64,000 nt of DNA from a virus: positions 1 to 64,000 of the IMG/VR virus record IMGVR_UViG_3300043773_000401. One strand, given 5' to 3'. The position numbers and the translations under genes are program-made. Every line of letters starts with the position of its first letter. Positions within the stretch are counted from its first letter, which is position 1. The notes beneath the pieces were generated by a model, which saw only the letters and a program-made list of their open reading frames with translations, made no database searches and was not told where the DNA came from. This document shows, piece by piece, positions 13,320-19,933 of this stretch.

Positions 13320-13780
13320 AACTAGAACTTATTCCTAACTATGTAGATGCTGCATTTGAACAAGAAGTTCTTAAGCTGGTACCTAAGATAGATAAGAAGA
13401 ATTCTAATGGAGTTAATCAGACATTAAGGTGGGGTTCTAATAATGGACCCTACCGAGTGTCTAACATATCTACAGATATACCAGAGATATTCTTACCTTT
13501 TAAGGATAAGTTTGAGTTTAACATGGTAGGTATCAATGAGTATCATCCTGGTCAATTAATAGACTGGCATATAGATCATGTATCAGGTGGAGAACAGATA
13601 AGATTAATTAGTTTACTATCTGAAGCAGATCTAAAGTTTAAAAGGGATAATCATATAGTATCTTATACATTACCTAGATATTCATATTGTATGTTTGAAG
13701 GAGAACTAAGATGGGGATATAAGCATAGTCTTTATGCTCCTGAATATAGAGTGTCTGTAGTATTTAGAAATATAATTTAA
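13316..13780 (+). CDS. AlkB-like 2-oxoglutarate/Fe(II) dioxygenase, 154 aa
   Basis: The facial triad is visible: H85-x-D87 in IDWHIDH and H137 in YKHSLY, with R145 after it binding 2-oxoglutarate (EYRVSVVFR). NEYHPGQ before the triad matches the NxYxxG element of AlkB relatives. These enzymes oxidatively remove alkyl groups from nucleic acid bases; some phage and plant virus members protect viral genomes, others modify nucleic acids. Substrate unknown. The protein is shorter than E. coli AlkB (about 216) and lacks much of the N-terminal nucleotide-recognition lid. Confidence 0.75.
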   Translation: MKLELIPNYVDAAFEQEVLKLVPKIDKKNSNGVNQTLRWGSNNGPYRVSNISTDIPEIFLPFKDKFEFNMVGINEYHPGQLIDWHIDHVSGGEQIRLISLLSEADLKFKRDNHIVSYTLPRYSYCMFEGELRWGYKHSLYAPEYRVSVVFRNII

Positions 13781-13785
13781 AGGTT

Positions 13786-13901
13786 AGTCCTGTGGCGGAA
13801 TGGTAGACGCAATAGATGGTTATAGCACTATGGGTAAAAAAGTACACTGAGTGTGGTCACTATAATGACAGCCCTTACAGGTTCAAATCCTTGTCCTGAC
13901 G
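13786..13901 (+). tRNA. tRNA-like element with Leu-type D arm, atypical or degenerate
   Basis: GGCGGAATGGTAGACGC (13794-13810) is the standard D arm of bacterial tRNA-Leu, and GGTTCAAATCC (13880-13890) is a T arm. The unit is about 116 bases, longer than the usual 85-90. A stem ATAG-A-TG/CACTAT around loop GTTATAG can serve as anticodon arm; the loop has T33 and would read UAU. The long variable region has its own hairpins (ACAC/GTGT and GTCA/TGAC). The 5' acceptor (GTCCTGT) does not pair well with the 3' side (TCCTGAC), and the T stem has mismatches. It could be a decayed tRNA, a tRNA interrupted by a mobile element, or a tRNA mimic. Confidence 0.4.
13886..13900 (+). repeat. Direct repeat, left copy (tRNA 3' end)
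   Basis: AATCCTTGTCCTGAC, matched by AATCCTGTCCTGAC at 14400-14413, one base shorter. The pair flanks the homing-type HNH gene. Confidence 0.6.
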
Positions 13902-13915
13902 GAGTAAGTAGGTAG

Positions 13916-13945
13916 AGAGAATAGAAATATTCTCTTTATCTTTTG
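13916..13945 (+). terminator. Intrinsic terminator after the tRNA-like element
   Basis: Perfect AGAGAATA (13916-13923), loop GAAA, TATTCTCT (13928-13935), then TTATCTTTT. Confidence 0.8.
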
Positions 13946-13973
13946 CTTTTTAAATAAAAGGTTCGTATATTTG
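13942..13973 (+). promoter_or_regulatory. Bacteroidota-type promoter of the HNH gene
   Basis: TTTG at 13942-13945 and TATATTTG at 13966-13973 are separated by 20 bases, as in the -33/-7 promoter of Bacteroidota. Transcription would begin near 13980, 14 bases before the ATG at 13994. Confidence 0.65.
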
Positions 13974-13993
13974 TGACTACAAAACATAAGTGT

Positions 13994-14401
13994 ATGGAAA
14001 GATTTTTTGACAAGATAAATAAAACAGAAAAGTGCTGGTTATGGACTGCTGGAAGTAGAGGTAAAACTGGTTATGGAGCTTTTAAACTAAATGGTAAAGT
14101 CATAGATGCTCATAGAGTTTCTTATGAATTACATAAAGGAGAAATACCAAAAAATATGTATGTATGTCATACTTGTGATAACAGAAAATGTGTTAATCCT
14201 GAACATTTATTTTTAGGAACAGCTAAAGATAATCATCAAGATGCTGTTGATAAAGGTAGAGTTATATTAGGATGGAATACTGAAAAATTAAAAAAACATC
14301 CTAGTAGAGGTGCTTATTTAAGAGGCTGCAGATGTGAAGAATGTAAAGCTATCAATAATATGATGGTTAAAAGATATAGGGACAGATTAAAGAGTAAATA
14401 A
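13994..14401 (+). CDS. HNH homing-type endonuclease, 135 aa
   Basis: Typical free-standing phage HNH endonuclease. The HNH core is [20 protein letters not shown] (about 57-76), with C58, H59, C61, C66, N68 and H71, followed by the [10 protein letters not shown] helix. A C-terminal GCRCEECK zinc pair region follows, also common in this group. An in-frame GTG at 13973 overlaps the promoter, so ATG 13994 is preferred. It has its own promoter, and imperfect direct repeats derived from the neighbouring tRNA-like 3' end flank it (13886 and 14400), suggesting insertion as a selfish element. It interrupts an otherwise compact operon. Confidence 0.85.
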   Translation: MERFFDKINKTEKCWLWTAGSRGKTGYGAFKLNGKVIDAHRVSYELHKGEIPKNMYVCHTCDNRKCVNPEHLFLGTAKDNHQDAVDKGRVILGWNTEKLKKHPSRGAYLRGCRCEECKAINNMMVKRYRDRLKSK

Positions 14402-14413
14402 TCCTGTCCTGAC
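14400..14413 (+). repeat. Direct repeat, right copy
   Basis: AATCCTGTCCTGAC, starting in the HNH stop codon and followed by CAC. See the left copy at 13886. Confidence 0.6.
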
Positions 14414-14428
14414 CACTAAAATAAAGTT

Positions 14429-14629
14429 ATGTATAAAAGATTTAAACTAACAAAGAAGTACTACTTAACATTTCATGTGTTTCCTAAAACAGCTAAGGAA
14501 GTATCTACAGTATATCATACTGGTATAAGAAAGTGGATGACTGATGATAGTTATAACCATTCTATTGTATTAGGGACATTTAGGATAATATTTAGTATTG
14601 AAAATCAATTATTTAATACAAGCATATGA
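14429..14629 (+). CDS. Hypothetical protein, 66 aa
   Basis: No family recognised. A small basic beta-rich protein (FKLTKKYYLTFHVFPK at the start). It begins the run of small accessory genes after the HNH insertion and overlaps the next gene by four bases. Confidence 0.5.
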   Translation: MYKRFKLTKKYYLTFHVFPKTAKEVSTVYHTGIRKWMTDDSYNHSIVLGTFRIIFSIENQLFNTSI

Positions 14630-14826
14630 TAAAATTTGATAGATATAAAGATAATCTAAGACAATTAGATGACAGTATATACTCTTATAATACAGAGGTA
14701 GCACATATAGATGATACACATAGGAGAGTTTATGAACTAGGTTACTGGAGTAGAACTACCCGGAAACATGTGAGCTATGTAGCTGATCACTATGGTTATG
14801 AGTTAGTTAAATATCTAGAAGAATAA
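14626..14826 (+). CDS. Hypothetical protein, 66 aa
   Basis: A small protein with IDDTHRRVYELGYWSRTTRKHVSY in the middle and VADHYGYELVKYLEE at the end. The TRKHxxYxAxxYG pattern looks familiar from small orphan proteins of Bacteroidota phages; no function is known to me. Four-base overlap upstream, two-base gap downstream. Confidence 0.55.
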   Translation: MIKFDRYKDNLRQLDDSIYSYNTEVAHIDDTHRRVYELGYWSRTTRKHVSYVADHYGYELVKYLEE

Positions 14827-14828
14827 CT

Positions 14829-15071
14829 ATGATACCAGCAAAAGAAAAAGCATTAGAATTATTTATTACATATAGATATGCATTATCAATACCTAATGCA
14901 CCATTAGGTGAACATAAGGATCAAATAGCAAAAGTATTTGCATTAATAGTAGTAAATGAGATAATTGAAGAGTTATCAGGAATGTGGTGTCATTATGGTA
15001 ATATAGAATCTCAAATAGAAGAAAGACAGAGTTATTGGTTAGAAGTTAAACAAGAAATAGAAAAGCTATGA
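14829..15071 (+). CDS. Small helical phage protein, 80 aa
   Basis: All-helical. FALIVVNEIIEEL in the centre and YWLEVKQEIEKL at the end resemble a widespread small orphan family of Bacteroidota phages (ALIAVDEII ... YWQEVKxEIEKL). Function unknown. ATGA overlap with the next gene. Confidence 0.55.
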   Translation: MIPAKEKALELFITYRYALSIPNAPLGEHKDQIAKVFALIVVNEIIEELSGMWCHYGNIESQIEERQSYWLEVKQEIEKL

Positions 15072-15454
15072 ATAAAGAATTTATATCTTATGAACAAGCC
15101 CTAGCATTAAAAGAACTAGGGTTTGATGAAGAATGTTTAGGATGGTATCCTAATAATGCGGCAGCCTTATCATTAGATGGTGTTTATATTGGTAAACCTT
15201 CTATAGGTAGTTATAAACTACTTGCTTATGCACCACTTAAACAACAAGTATTTAGATGGTTCAGAGATGAACATGACTTATTTGGGAATATAGATTTACA
15301 CGTTTCTACTCCTGCTCATTGGTATGTTAGAATAGATAATATGACAGATAATGATTACTTGTATCATTCTGAAGATGAGGACTTAAAATGGTTTACTTAT
15401 GAAGAAGCAGAATCAGCAGCTATTGATAAACTTATAGAACTAGTTAAAGCATGA
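15068..15454 (+). CDS. Conserved phage hypothetical protein, 128 aa
   Basis: Starts EFISYEQALALKELGFDEEC, continues with a PLKQQVFRWFRDEHDLF element and ends FTYEEAESAAIDKLIELVK. From memory this three-block layout is common in Bacteroidota phages and prophages, always without a known function. The ends suggest two helices around a beta sheet. ATGA-coupled on both sides. Confidence 0.65.
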   Translation: MNKEFISYEQALALKELGFDEECLGWYPNNAAALSLDGVYIGKPSIGSYKLLAYAPLKQQVFRWFRDEHDLFGNIDLHVSTPAHWYVRIDNMTDNDYLYHSEDEDLKWFTYEEAESAAIDKLIELVKA

Positions 15455-15681
15455 GTAAGCTAAGAATTATCCAGGAAAAAATAAAATTTAAGGATCCTAT
15501 CTATAAGGTACAGGTAAAAAAATGGTATGGATGGAGAACAGAACAAGATATAAATATAACACCTGGTGGTGGTGTATCTTATTATGACATGACCTTTAAG
15601 ACTATTGAAGAAGCTGAACATTATATAATTTATTTTTATTCTAAATCAACAATTAGTGTAGTAAAAACTTTTAACTTATGA
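15451..15681 (+). CDS. Small conserved phage protein, 76 aa
   Basis: A short beta-rich protein with YKVQVKKWYGWRT followed by TFKTIEEAEHYIIYF. The IEEAExxI helix after a beta hairpin is a common orphan layout in this phage group. Function unknown. ATGA-coupled. Confidence 0.55.
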   Translation: MSKLRIIQEKIKFKDPIYKVQVKKWYGWRTEQDINITPGGGVSYYDMTFKTIEEAEHYIIYFYSKSTISVVKTFNL

Positions 15682-15956
15682 AACAGACAGAATATATAGA
15701 ATTAACATTTGGAGAACAACTTGTTGGATTATCTCATAATCCTTCAGGTAATGAAAATGTACTAAAAGCAAAAAAGCTATGTGCAGAGCTTGCTGACTTA
15801 TTAAATGATACTTATAATAATCCTTATAATTATAATGAAAATAAGAATATAGCACCTGGATACAATGACCCTTTAAAAGAAACTTTATTTCAACATGCTA
15901 TAGGAGAAATACTTAATGCACAGATGAATGTAGTAAAGGTATTAACTTTTGAATAA
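15678..15956 (+). CDS. Acb2/Tad1 hairpin-domain-like small protein, 92 aa
   Basis: The N-terminus FGEQLVGLSHNPSGNENV and the C-terminus IGEILNAQMNVVKVLTFE fit the pattern of small phage proteins with the Acb2/Tad1-type helical hairpin (fNPSG..V..K...A.L.D, then A...I..AqM..VKxLT). Acb2 sponges cyclic oligonucleotides of CBASS, and Tad1 sponges Thoeris signals. Between the two helices is an Asn/Tyr-rich loop (about 45-60), longer than usual. The family call is from memory of the pattern and ligand residues are not identifiable, so an anti-defence role is a hypothesis. It sits among small orphan genes. Confidence 0.45.
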   Translation: MKQTEYIELTFGEQLVGLSHNPSGNENVLKAKKLCAELADLLNDTYNNPYNYNENKNIAPGYNDPLKETLFQHAIGEILNAQMNVVKVLTFE

Positions 15957-15960
15957 TAAT

Positions 15961-16173
15961 ATGAAACAAACAGCAGTACAGTTTTTAATAGAATATATGA
16001 CTGAAAACTTCTATTTAACAGATCAGTCATTAGAACAGTTTGATATAGCTAAAGAAATGCATAAAGAGCAGATCATGGATGCTTATGGTCAAGGTGTAGC
16101 TGATGAAGCAGGAGAAATACTTGATGCTACAAAAGATGCAGTAGATTATTATAGAAGAACTTATAACAAATAA
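15961..16173 (+). CDS. Small helical protein, 70 aa
   Basis: Start MKQTAVQFLIEYM, chosen over an in-frame TTG at 15949. Helical, with a KEMHKEQIMDAYGQG element and a tyrosine-rich end (DYYRRTYNK). The layout resembles the 80-residue protein at 14829 (helix, HK(D/E)QI, helix), so the two may be distant relatives. Function unknown. Confidence 0.5.
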   Translation: MKQTAVQFLIEYMTENFYLTDQSLEQFDIAKEMHKEQIMDAYGQGVADEAGEILDATKDAVDYYRRTYNK

Positions 16174-16183
16174 ATTAAAACCA

Positions 16184-16555
16184 ATGAAAAAGTTACTATT
16201 TTTAGCAATGTTCCTATATGGAACGGTATATGCACAGAGAACTATTACCTGTGATGCAATCAGATTTTATACAAAAGCTCCGGGTCAATCATCTTATACA
16301 TATGATGGGACATTAGATAAGCTTACTATGTTCTTTGTACCAGAACCTTTTAATTACATAGAACTGATTACTACAAACGGTATTACCAGATATGATGTTA
16401 TGGATACTATTGTATCAGGATCATCAGTATTTTATACAGTAATGAATAAGGAAAGTAGAAATGTATATGATGTTACCTTAACTGATATACAGGTAGTTTT
16501 CTTCAATGTAGAAGATGGTGCAGATAAAATGATGTCGTTTAAAATTAAAGATTAA
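16184..16555 (+). CDS. Exported protein with signal peptide, 123 aa
   Basis: Signal peptide MKKLLFLAMFLYGTVYA with cleavage after VYA (about residue 17). The mature domain is beta-rich, with TRYDVMDTIVSGSSVFYTV and an acidic end. It has the same size and layout as the exported protein at 8188 (signal peptide then about 105 mostly beta residues), though the identity is too low to call homology by eye. Expected in the periplasm; role unknown. Confidence 0.6.
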   Translation: MKKLLFLAMFLYGTVYAQRTITCDAIRFYTKAPGQSSYTYDGTLDKLTMFFVPEPFNYIELITTNGITRYDVMDTIVSGSSVFYTVMNKESRNVYDVTLTDIQVVFFNVEDGADKMMSFKIKD

Positions 16556-16559
16556 AGTT

Positions 16560-16826
16560 ATGACAGAAAAAGATATTATAAACTTAGGTTTTAAGAAACA
16601 TCTAGTACAAGCAGATGAAAGTGGTGATAAACCATATTACTTTTATGAGTATGACATTTTTACAAGTAAAGGTGAATACACTTATTGTGCATTACTTACA
16701 CCGGCAAATGATGAAGTTAAAGATGAAGACGGTTGGACTGTAATTATCTTTGATTATGATCTTAAAGTAGATAATGTTCAGGATGTTAAAGACTTAATCC
16801 GAATTCTTGAAAAAGCAGCAGGATGA
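16560..16826 (+). CDS. Small conserved phage protein, 88 aa
   Basis: Starts MTEKDIINLGFK, with QADESGDKPYYFYEYDI. This N-terminal pattern is common in orphan proteins of Bacteroidota phages. Acidic, alpha-beta, no motif of known function. ATGA overlap with the next gene. Confidence 0.55.
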   Translation: MTEKDIINLGFKKHLVQADESGDKPYYFYEYDIFTSKGEYTYCALLTPANDEVKDEDGWTVIIFDYDLKVDNVQDVKDLIRILEKAAG

Positions 16827-17419
16827 AATACAATTTAATTAAAACAGATGACTATCTACTTGTTGTAGATGATTCAGAGATTAAAGAAGGAGATTATTGC
16901 ACTACATATTTGAATATTATTGATGTAGGAAAAATTCATAATTCATACACTATTTTTCATCCAACAACCAAAGAACATCTAAATGACTTGAAGTCTTGTA
17001 AAAAAGTCATAACCCATTTACCACTAAACAATTCTCCTATACTTGAAGGTGTAGATTTATTACCACCATTAGAAGATGATGTTGAGAAGTTGGCTTGGGA
17101 ATTATTTGGCAATGATTATAATGCAAGAGCAAGATACAAAGATGGCTACAACAAAGCCAAAGAGAAGTATAGATTCACAGAGGAGGATATTGCCAAAGCA
17201 ATAACTTATGGTTGGGATTTAAGTCATTATCATAGACTTAATACTGAAGAAAAGTTATTAAAAATGCAAAGAGATTTTATTAAATCTTTATCACAACCAA
17301 AGATGCCTATTGCTTTTGAAGTAGATGAGGATTACTATGGTGGAGAAGTAAAATGGAAGATAAACACCACAACTAATTCAGATGGTAAGAAAGTATGGGT
17401 AGGTAAATACATTTATTAA
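16823..17419 (+). CDS. Conserved phage hypothetical protein, 198 aa
   Basis: Starts MKYNLIKTDDYLLVVDDSEIKEGD. A beta-rich first half ends in PLNNSPILEGVDLLPPLEDD, and a helical segment contains YKDGYNKAKEKYRFTEEDI. The layout is one I recognise from many Bacteroidota phages without a known function; the N-terminal part looks like a small barrel and the GYNKA helix may mediate assembly. ATGA-coupled to the preceding gene. Confidence 0.65.
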   Translation: MKYNLIKTDDYLLVVDDSEIKEGDYCTTYLNIIDVGKIHNSYTIFHPTTKEHLNDLKSCKKVITHLPLNNSPILEGVDLLPPLEDDVEKLAWELFGNDYNARARYKDGYNKAKEKYRFTEEDIAKAITYGWDLSHYHRLNTEEKLLKMQRDFIKSLSQPKMPIAFEVDEDYYGGEVKWKINTTTNSDGKKVWVGKYIY

Positions 17420-17421
17420 TT

Positions 17422-17745
17422 ATGAAACAGATAACTAAGAAGCTAATTAAAGCTAAACATTTATTCTGGATATACTTCTACAAGGTTATGAGTAAACTAG
17501 TAGGTATGGAAAGATGTAAAAAAAGAGAACCTCTTAAACCTATGGGTATAGGTAAGAGTATTTATCCACCTGATTATACTCCAATTCAGAAAAGAACTTT
17601 TAGTGATGGTACAGAAGAATACTTTATTCCTGTAGATGCACAAAAGAGAATGGATGAAGCATGGAAGAAGATGGGTATAGACTTAATTAACCCAGAAGGT
17701 ACATCAATGATTACTAAAATTAAAAAGGATGACAAAGAGATATAG
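17422..17745 (+). CDS. Hypothetical basic protein, 107 aa
   Basis: No family recognised. A basic N-terminus (MKQITKKLIKAKHLF) contains a short hydrophobic stretch that may touch the membrane, followed by Pro-rich and charged regions (PPDYTPIQKRTFSDGTEEYFIP). It overlaps the next gene by 17 bases. Confidence 0.5.
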   Translation: MKQITKKLIKAKHLFWIYFYKVMSKLVGMERCKKREPLKPMGIGKSIYPPDYTPIQKRTFSDGTEEYFIPVDAQKRMDEAWKKMGIDLINPEGTSMITKIKKDDKEI

Positions 17746-18049
17746 AAGCACTGGTTTTGTATTAGGAAATTACTGGGGAGGAGGACAAGGTTCCTATCCC
17801 GCAAGAAAGTTTGAAGCAGATACTAAAGAAGAGTTGTTAAGAATGAATCTTGAAGCTCTTGCAGATGGTAGTTTAGATTCTGGTATGGGTTATGAAAAAC
17901 TACTAGGTGCTGCACTAGAGATATGTACTATTACCACATTAGATGTAGAAGGTAAAGAGTTTGTGAATAAAGAATATGAAGATAAAGTTATAGGTGATAT
18001 GACTGAAGAACAGACAGATTTCTTATTAGAACAGTTATATTTATCTTAG
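17729..18049 (+). CDS. Conserved phage hypothetical protein, 106 aa
   Basis: Starts with GFVLGNYWGGGQGSYPARKF, followed by TKEELLRMNLEALADGSLDSGMGYEKLLGA. This pair of elements looks familiar from Bacteroidota phages. Alpha-beta, acidic C-terminus. Function unknown. Confidence 0.6.
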   Translation: MTKRYRSTGFVLGNYWGGGQGSYPARKFEADTKEELLRMNLEALADGSLDSGMGYEKLLGAALEICTITTLDVEGKEFVNKEYEDKVIGDMTEEQTDFLLEQLYLS

Positions 18050-18055
18050 AAATTA

Positions 18056-18063
18056 TATCTTTG
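18056..18063 (+). promoter_or_regulatory. Bacteroidota-type -7 element
   Basis: TATCTTTG fits TAnnTTTG; transcription would begin near 18070, nine bases before the ATG at 18079. The -33 element is weak. Confidence 0.5.
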
Positions 18064-18078
18064 TAAAAAATCAATATC

Positions 18079-18306
18079 ATGACTGGTACATTACACGCAT
18101 TAGATTCTAAAATAATAGTAAAAACTGTAGAACCTTTTACTTTTGAGATTGTAAGTTATCCCTTACATCCATTAGAAACTGGACATCTAGCTCTTAATGG
18201 AGTAAATGGTGTTCCTGTAGAGTTCCAAGTAATAGAGCTAGAAGGAATTAAATTTGCTACTCTAAATGAAAGATCTGCTCAGGTATACTATAAAGTGGGT
18301 AGCTGA
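18079..18306 (+). CDS. Hypothetical protein, 75 aa
   Basis: No family recognised. A beta-rich small protein with LHPLETGHLALNGVNGVPVEF. It starts just after a host-type promoter, so it leads the group that includes the lysis genes, and overlaps the membrane-protein gene by 41 bases. Confidence 0.55.
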   Translation: MTGTLHALDSKIIVKTVEPFTFEIVSYPLHPLETGHLALNGVNGVPVEFQVIELEGIKFATLNERSAQVYYKVGS

Positions 18307-18457
18307 GAACTTATCTATTCCTTTCTGGATAGTAGGTCATGTTCATCTTTCCCTCAATGTTTACAATGATATCCATGAGCTTATAGCTTCTGTTGGCATG
18401 AATGTTATAGTGGCTATAGGCTTCTGGTTAGGTTATAAAGATTCTAAAAATAAATGA
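18266..18457 (+). CDS. Small membrane protein, possible holin, 63 aa
   Basis: Two hydrophobic segments are visible (about 18-32 around IPFWIVGHVHLSL, and 40-56 around SVGMNVIVAIGFWLGY), with a charged C-terminus (KDSKNK). Small size, two spans and a basic tail near a muramidase with a signal peptide suit a holin or pinholin. No sequence family recognised. Confidence 0.5.
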   Translation: MKDLLRYTIKWVAENLSIPFWIVGHVHLSLNVYNDIHELIASVGMNVIVAIGFWLGYKDSKNK

Positions 18458-18458
18458 T

Positions 18459-18638
18459 ATGAATAAAGAATTAAATACAATATTACTAGCAGCAATAATA
18501 ATTTATTTATTTGTTGGTGAGTTTTTATCTTTTCTATTCTGGTTTGAGTATGCTCAGACACATGGATTCTTTAATACTTTATTTATAGGATTCTTTGTAT
18601 CACAATTTAAAGGTCTTTTCTGGCCCTTTTTTATTTAA
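18459..18638 (+). CDS. Small membrane protein, possible holin partner, 59 aa
   Basis: ATG two bases after the preceding stop. The product is very hydrophobic: AAIIIYLFVGEFLSFLFWF then FNTLFIGFFVSQFKGLFWPFF, two membrane helices with a short polar loop (EYAQTHG). It lies between another small membrane protein and the lysis enzyme, so holin/antiholin is a fair inference. Confidence 0.5.
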   Translation: MNKELNTILLAAIIIYLFVGEFLSFLFWFEYAQTHGFFNTLFIGFFVSQFKGLFWPFFI

Positions 18639-18658
18639 AAATAGTTATCTTTATAATT

Positions 18659-18916
18659 ATGAAAATTGAAAAGAAGGCTAAAAAGTTAATAGATTCATGG
18701 TATAAGTTAACCAAGAACTATGATATGGCATTGCATTGTGCATTGTGGGAAGCAGAGTATAATATGCATCTAGCTCCTTGTAAAGTTAAGGCTGTCTTAG
18801 TTGTTAAGCATCTAAGAGAGTTATTGTCTAACCAAACAAATAGTAATGAGAAAATGTATACTACTGATATCACTCCTTTCCCTTTCTTCTCCGGTATTTC
18901 TTCAACCAAGTCATAA
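18659..18916 (+). CDS. Hypothetical protein, 85 aa
   Basis: No family recognised. A helical, basic N-terminal part (KKAKKLIDSWYKL) and a helical centre (AVLVVKHLRELLS), with a low-complexity end that overlaps the muramidase start by 71 bases. The TATCTTTA at 18646 is close to a host -7 element but overlaps the start. Confidence 0.45.
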   Translation: MKIEKKAKKLIDSWYKLTKNYDMALHCALWEAEYNMHLAPCKVKAVLVVKHLRELLSNQTNSNEKMYTTDITPFPFFSGISSTKS

Positions 18917-19274
18917 GGAAGTTTATACTGAACTTCTTAAGCACAATATCTTAAACCCCTTTGTAGTTTTACAGCAATGTATAGCTGAAACAGGGTGTGG
19001 TAGTCAAGGTGTAGGCAAGACTAAAAATAACTTATTTGGTTTTAAAAATAAATCAGGTTATAAACATTATAAGAACTGGAAAGAATCTGTAAAAGACTAT
19101 GCTATATGGCAGTGTAAATGGTATGATAAACATCTTCAAGAGAAACATACACCATATGATGAGTGTGATTATTACCACTTTCTATGGACCTATGGATATG
19201 TAGATGGGATATCATGTTCAAGCAGAAGCATGAAGTATGTAGAGTATATCAAAAAAATGAGACCAAGAATATGA
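18846..19274 (+). CDS. Secreted glucosaminidase/muramidase endolysin, 142 aa
   Basis: A signal peptide (MRKCILLISLLSLSSPVFL) targets it to the periplasm without needing a holin for transport. The mature part is a FlgJ/glucosaminidase-type peptidoglycan hydrolase: CIAETGCGS with the probable catalytic Glu48, KNNLFGFKN, and WKESVKDYAIWQ. This family cleaves the glycan backbone. Length is close to the minimal catalytic domain, with no cell-wall-binding module. It ends in ATGA with the next gene. Confidence 0.8.
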   Translation: MRKCILLISLLSLSSPVFLQPSHKEVYTELLKHNILNPFVVLQQCIAETGCGSQGVGKTKNNLFGFKNKSGYKHYKNWKESVKDYAIWQCKWYDKHLQEKHTPYDECDYYHFLWTYGYVDGISCSSRSMKYVEYIKKMRPRI

Positions 19275-19645
19275 AACCATTAATTACTGTAGAGCTTATT
19301 AGAACTGAGAATGGTCTAGAGCTTGCAACAAACACAGATCAGATTGAGTATGATATGTTTGTAAAGAGTATCCCTATGGGTACTAAGATACAACAGACTT
19401 TAGAGATTGCTAAAGATGATCATAGTTATGCTCAAATAAGTAAATTACATGCTGGTATTAGAGAATTAGCAGCAGAAACCGGATCTACATTTGAAGAAAT
19501 GAAAGATCAAGTAAAGCTTAGAGCTGGTTTAGTTACTCCAGATGGAACACCTAAATCATTTGCTAAGTGTTCAAAGGATGAACTATCTCAGGCTATTCAG
19601 ACTTTGATTCGGTTGGGGGAGTTTGTTGGGCTGTCCCTGTATTAG
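19271..19645 (+). CDS. Hypothetical protein, weakly NinB-like, 124 aa
   Basis: Start chosen at ATG 19271 (ATGA overlap with the endolysin stop); a longer frame would overlap the endolysin by 91 bases. The C-terminal pattern FAKCSKDELSQAIQTLIRLGEFVG has a faint likeness to the helical end of lambda NinB-type recombination proteins, but the support is weak. Its 3' end converges with a minus-strand gene and overlaps it by 53 bases. Confidence 0.5.
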   Translation: MKPLITVELIRTENGLELATNTDQIEYDMFVKSIPMGTKIQQTLEIAKDDHSYAQISKLHAGIRELAAETGSTFEEMKDQVKLRAGLVTPDGTPKSFAKCSKDELSQAIQTLIRLGEFVGLSLY

Positions 19646-19910
19646 TAATAGTAATCTTCTTAGTTTTCTTTTGCTCAACAGCAGCTTGAGAAAGCATACC
19701 AGAAATATAGAGAAGGGTCTCCATGTGATATTCAATAGAGTTTTCTTTGATATCCTTGCCTTCTCTGACTTTCTTGGATATTTCAATAAGCTTAACAGGG
19801 TCTGTTTCTTTAAGACCAGATAAGGCTAATTGATTTAGTCTCATGAAGACTGCACCACTAAGAGTTACTGTTATTTCTGATTCAGGATCAACTGCATCAT
19901 ATTCTTGCAT
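19593..19910 (-). CDS. Convergent minus-strand hypothetical protein, 105 aa
   Basis: The only credible minus-strand gene inside the long plus-strand block. It reads MQEYDAVDPESEITVTLSGAVF..., an acidic start, a helical centre (RLNQLALSGLKETDPVKLIEISK) and a disordered Thr/Gln/Pro end. It fills a stretch with no plus-strand gene (19646-19932) and has a TATATTTG element just upstream on its own strand. No family recognised. It could regulate the divergent DnaA-like gene or be a late gene. Confidence 0.55.
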   Translation of the reverse strand: MQEYDAVDPESEITVTLSGAVFMRLNQLALSGLKETDPVKLIEISKKVREGKDIKENSIEYHMETLLYISGMLSQAAVEQKKTKKITITNTGTAQQTPPTESKSE

Positions 19911-19925
19911 AGTACAAAATTTTTA

Positions 19926-19933
19926 CAAATATA
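19926..19933 (-). promoter_or_regulatory. Bacteroidota-type -7 element for the minus-strand gene
   Basis: The minus strand reads TATATTTG here, fitting TAnnTTTG, and lies 15 bases upstream of the minus-strand ATG. It touches the ATG of the divergent plus-strand gene at 19933. Confidence 0.45.

Noticed and set aside
13786-13901. A normal tRNA-Leu gene
   Set aside because: D and T arms fit, but the acceptor ends do not pair, the T stem has mismatches and the length is too great; kept as a tRNA-like element only.
17572-17580. TTATCCACC, one base from a DnaA box
   Set aside because: Single copy inside a gene; no cluster, so not called an origin.
18953-18963. AAACCCCTTTG, close to the early promoter motif
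   Set aside because: Lies inside the endolysin gene, codes for conserved residues and has no start codon at the usual distance.
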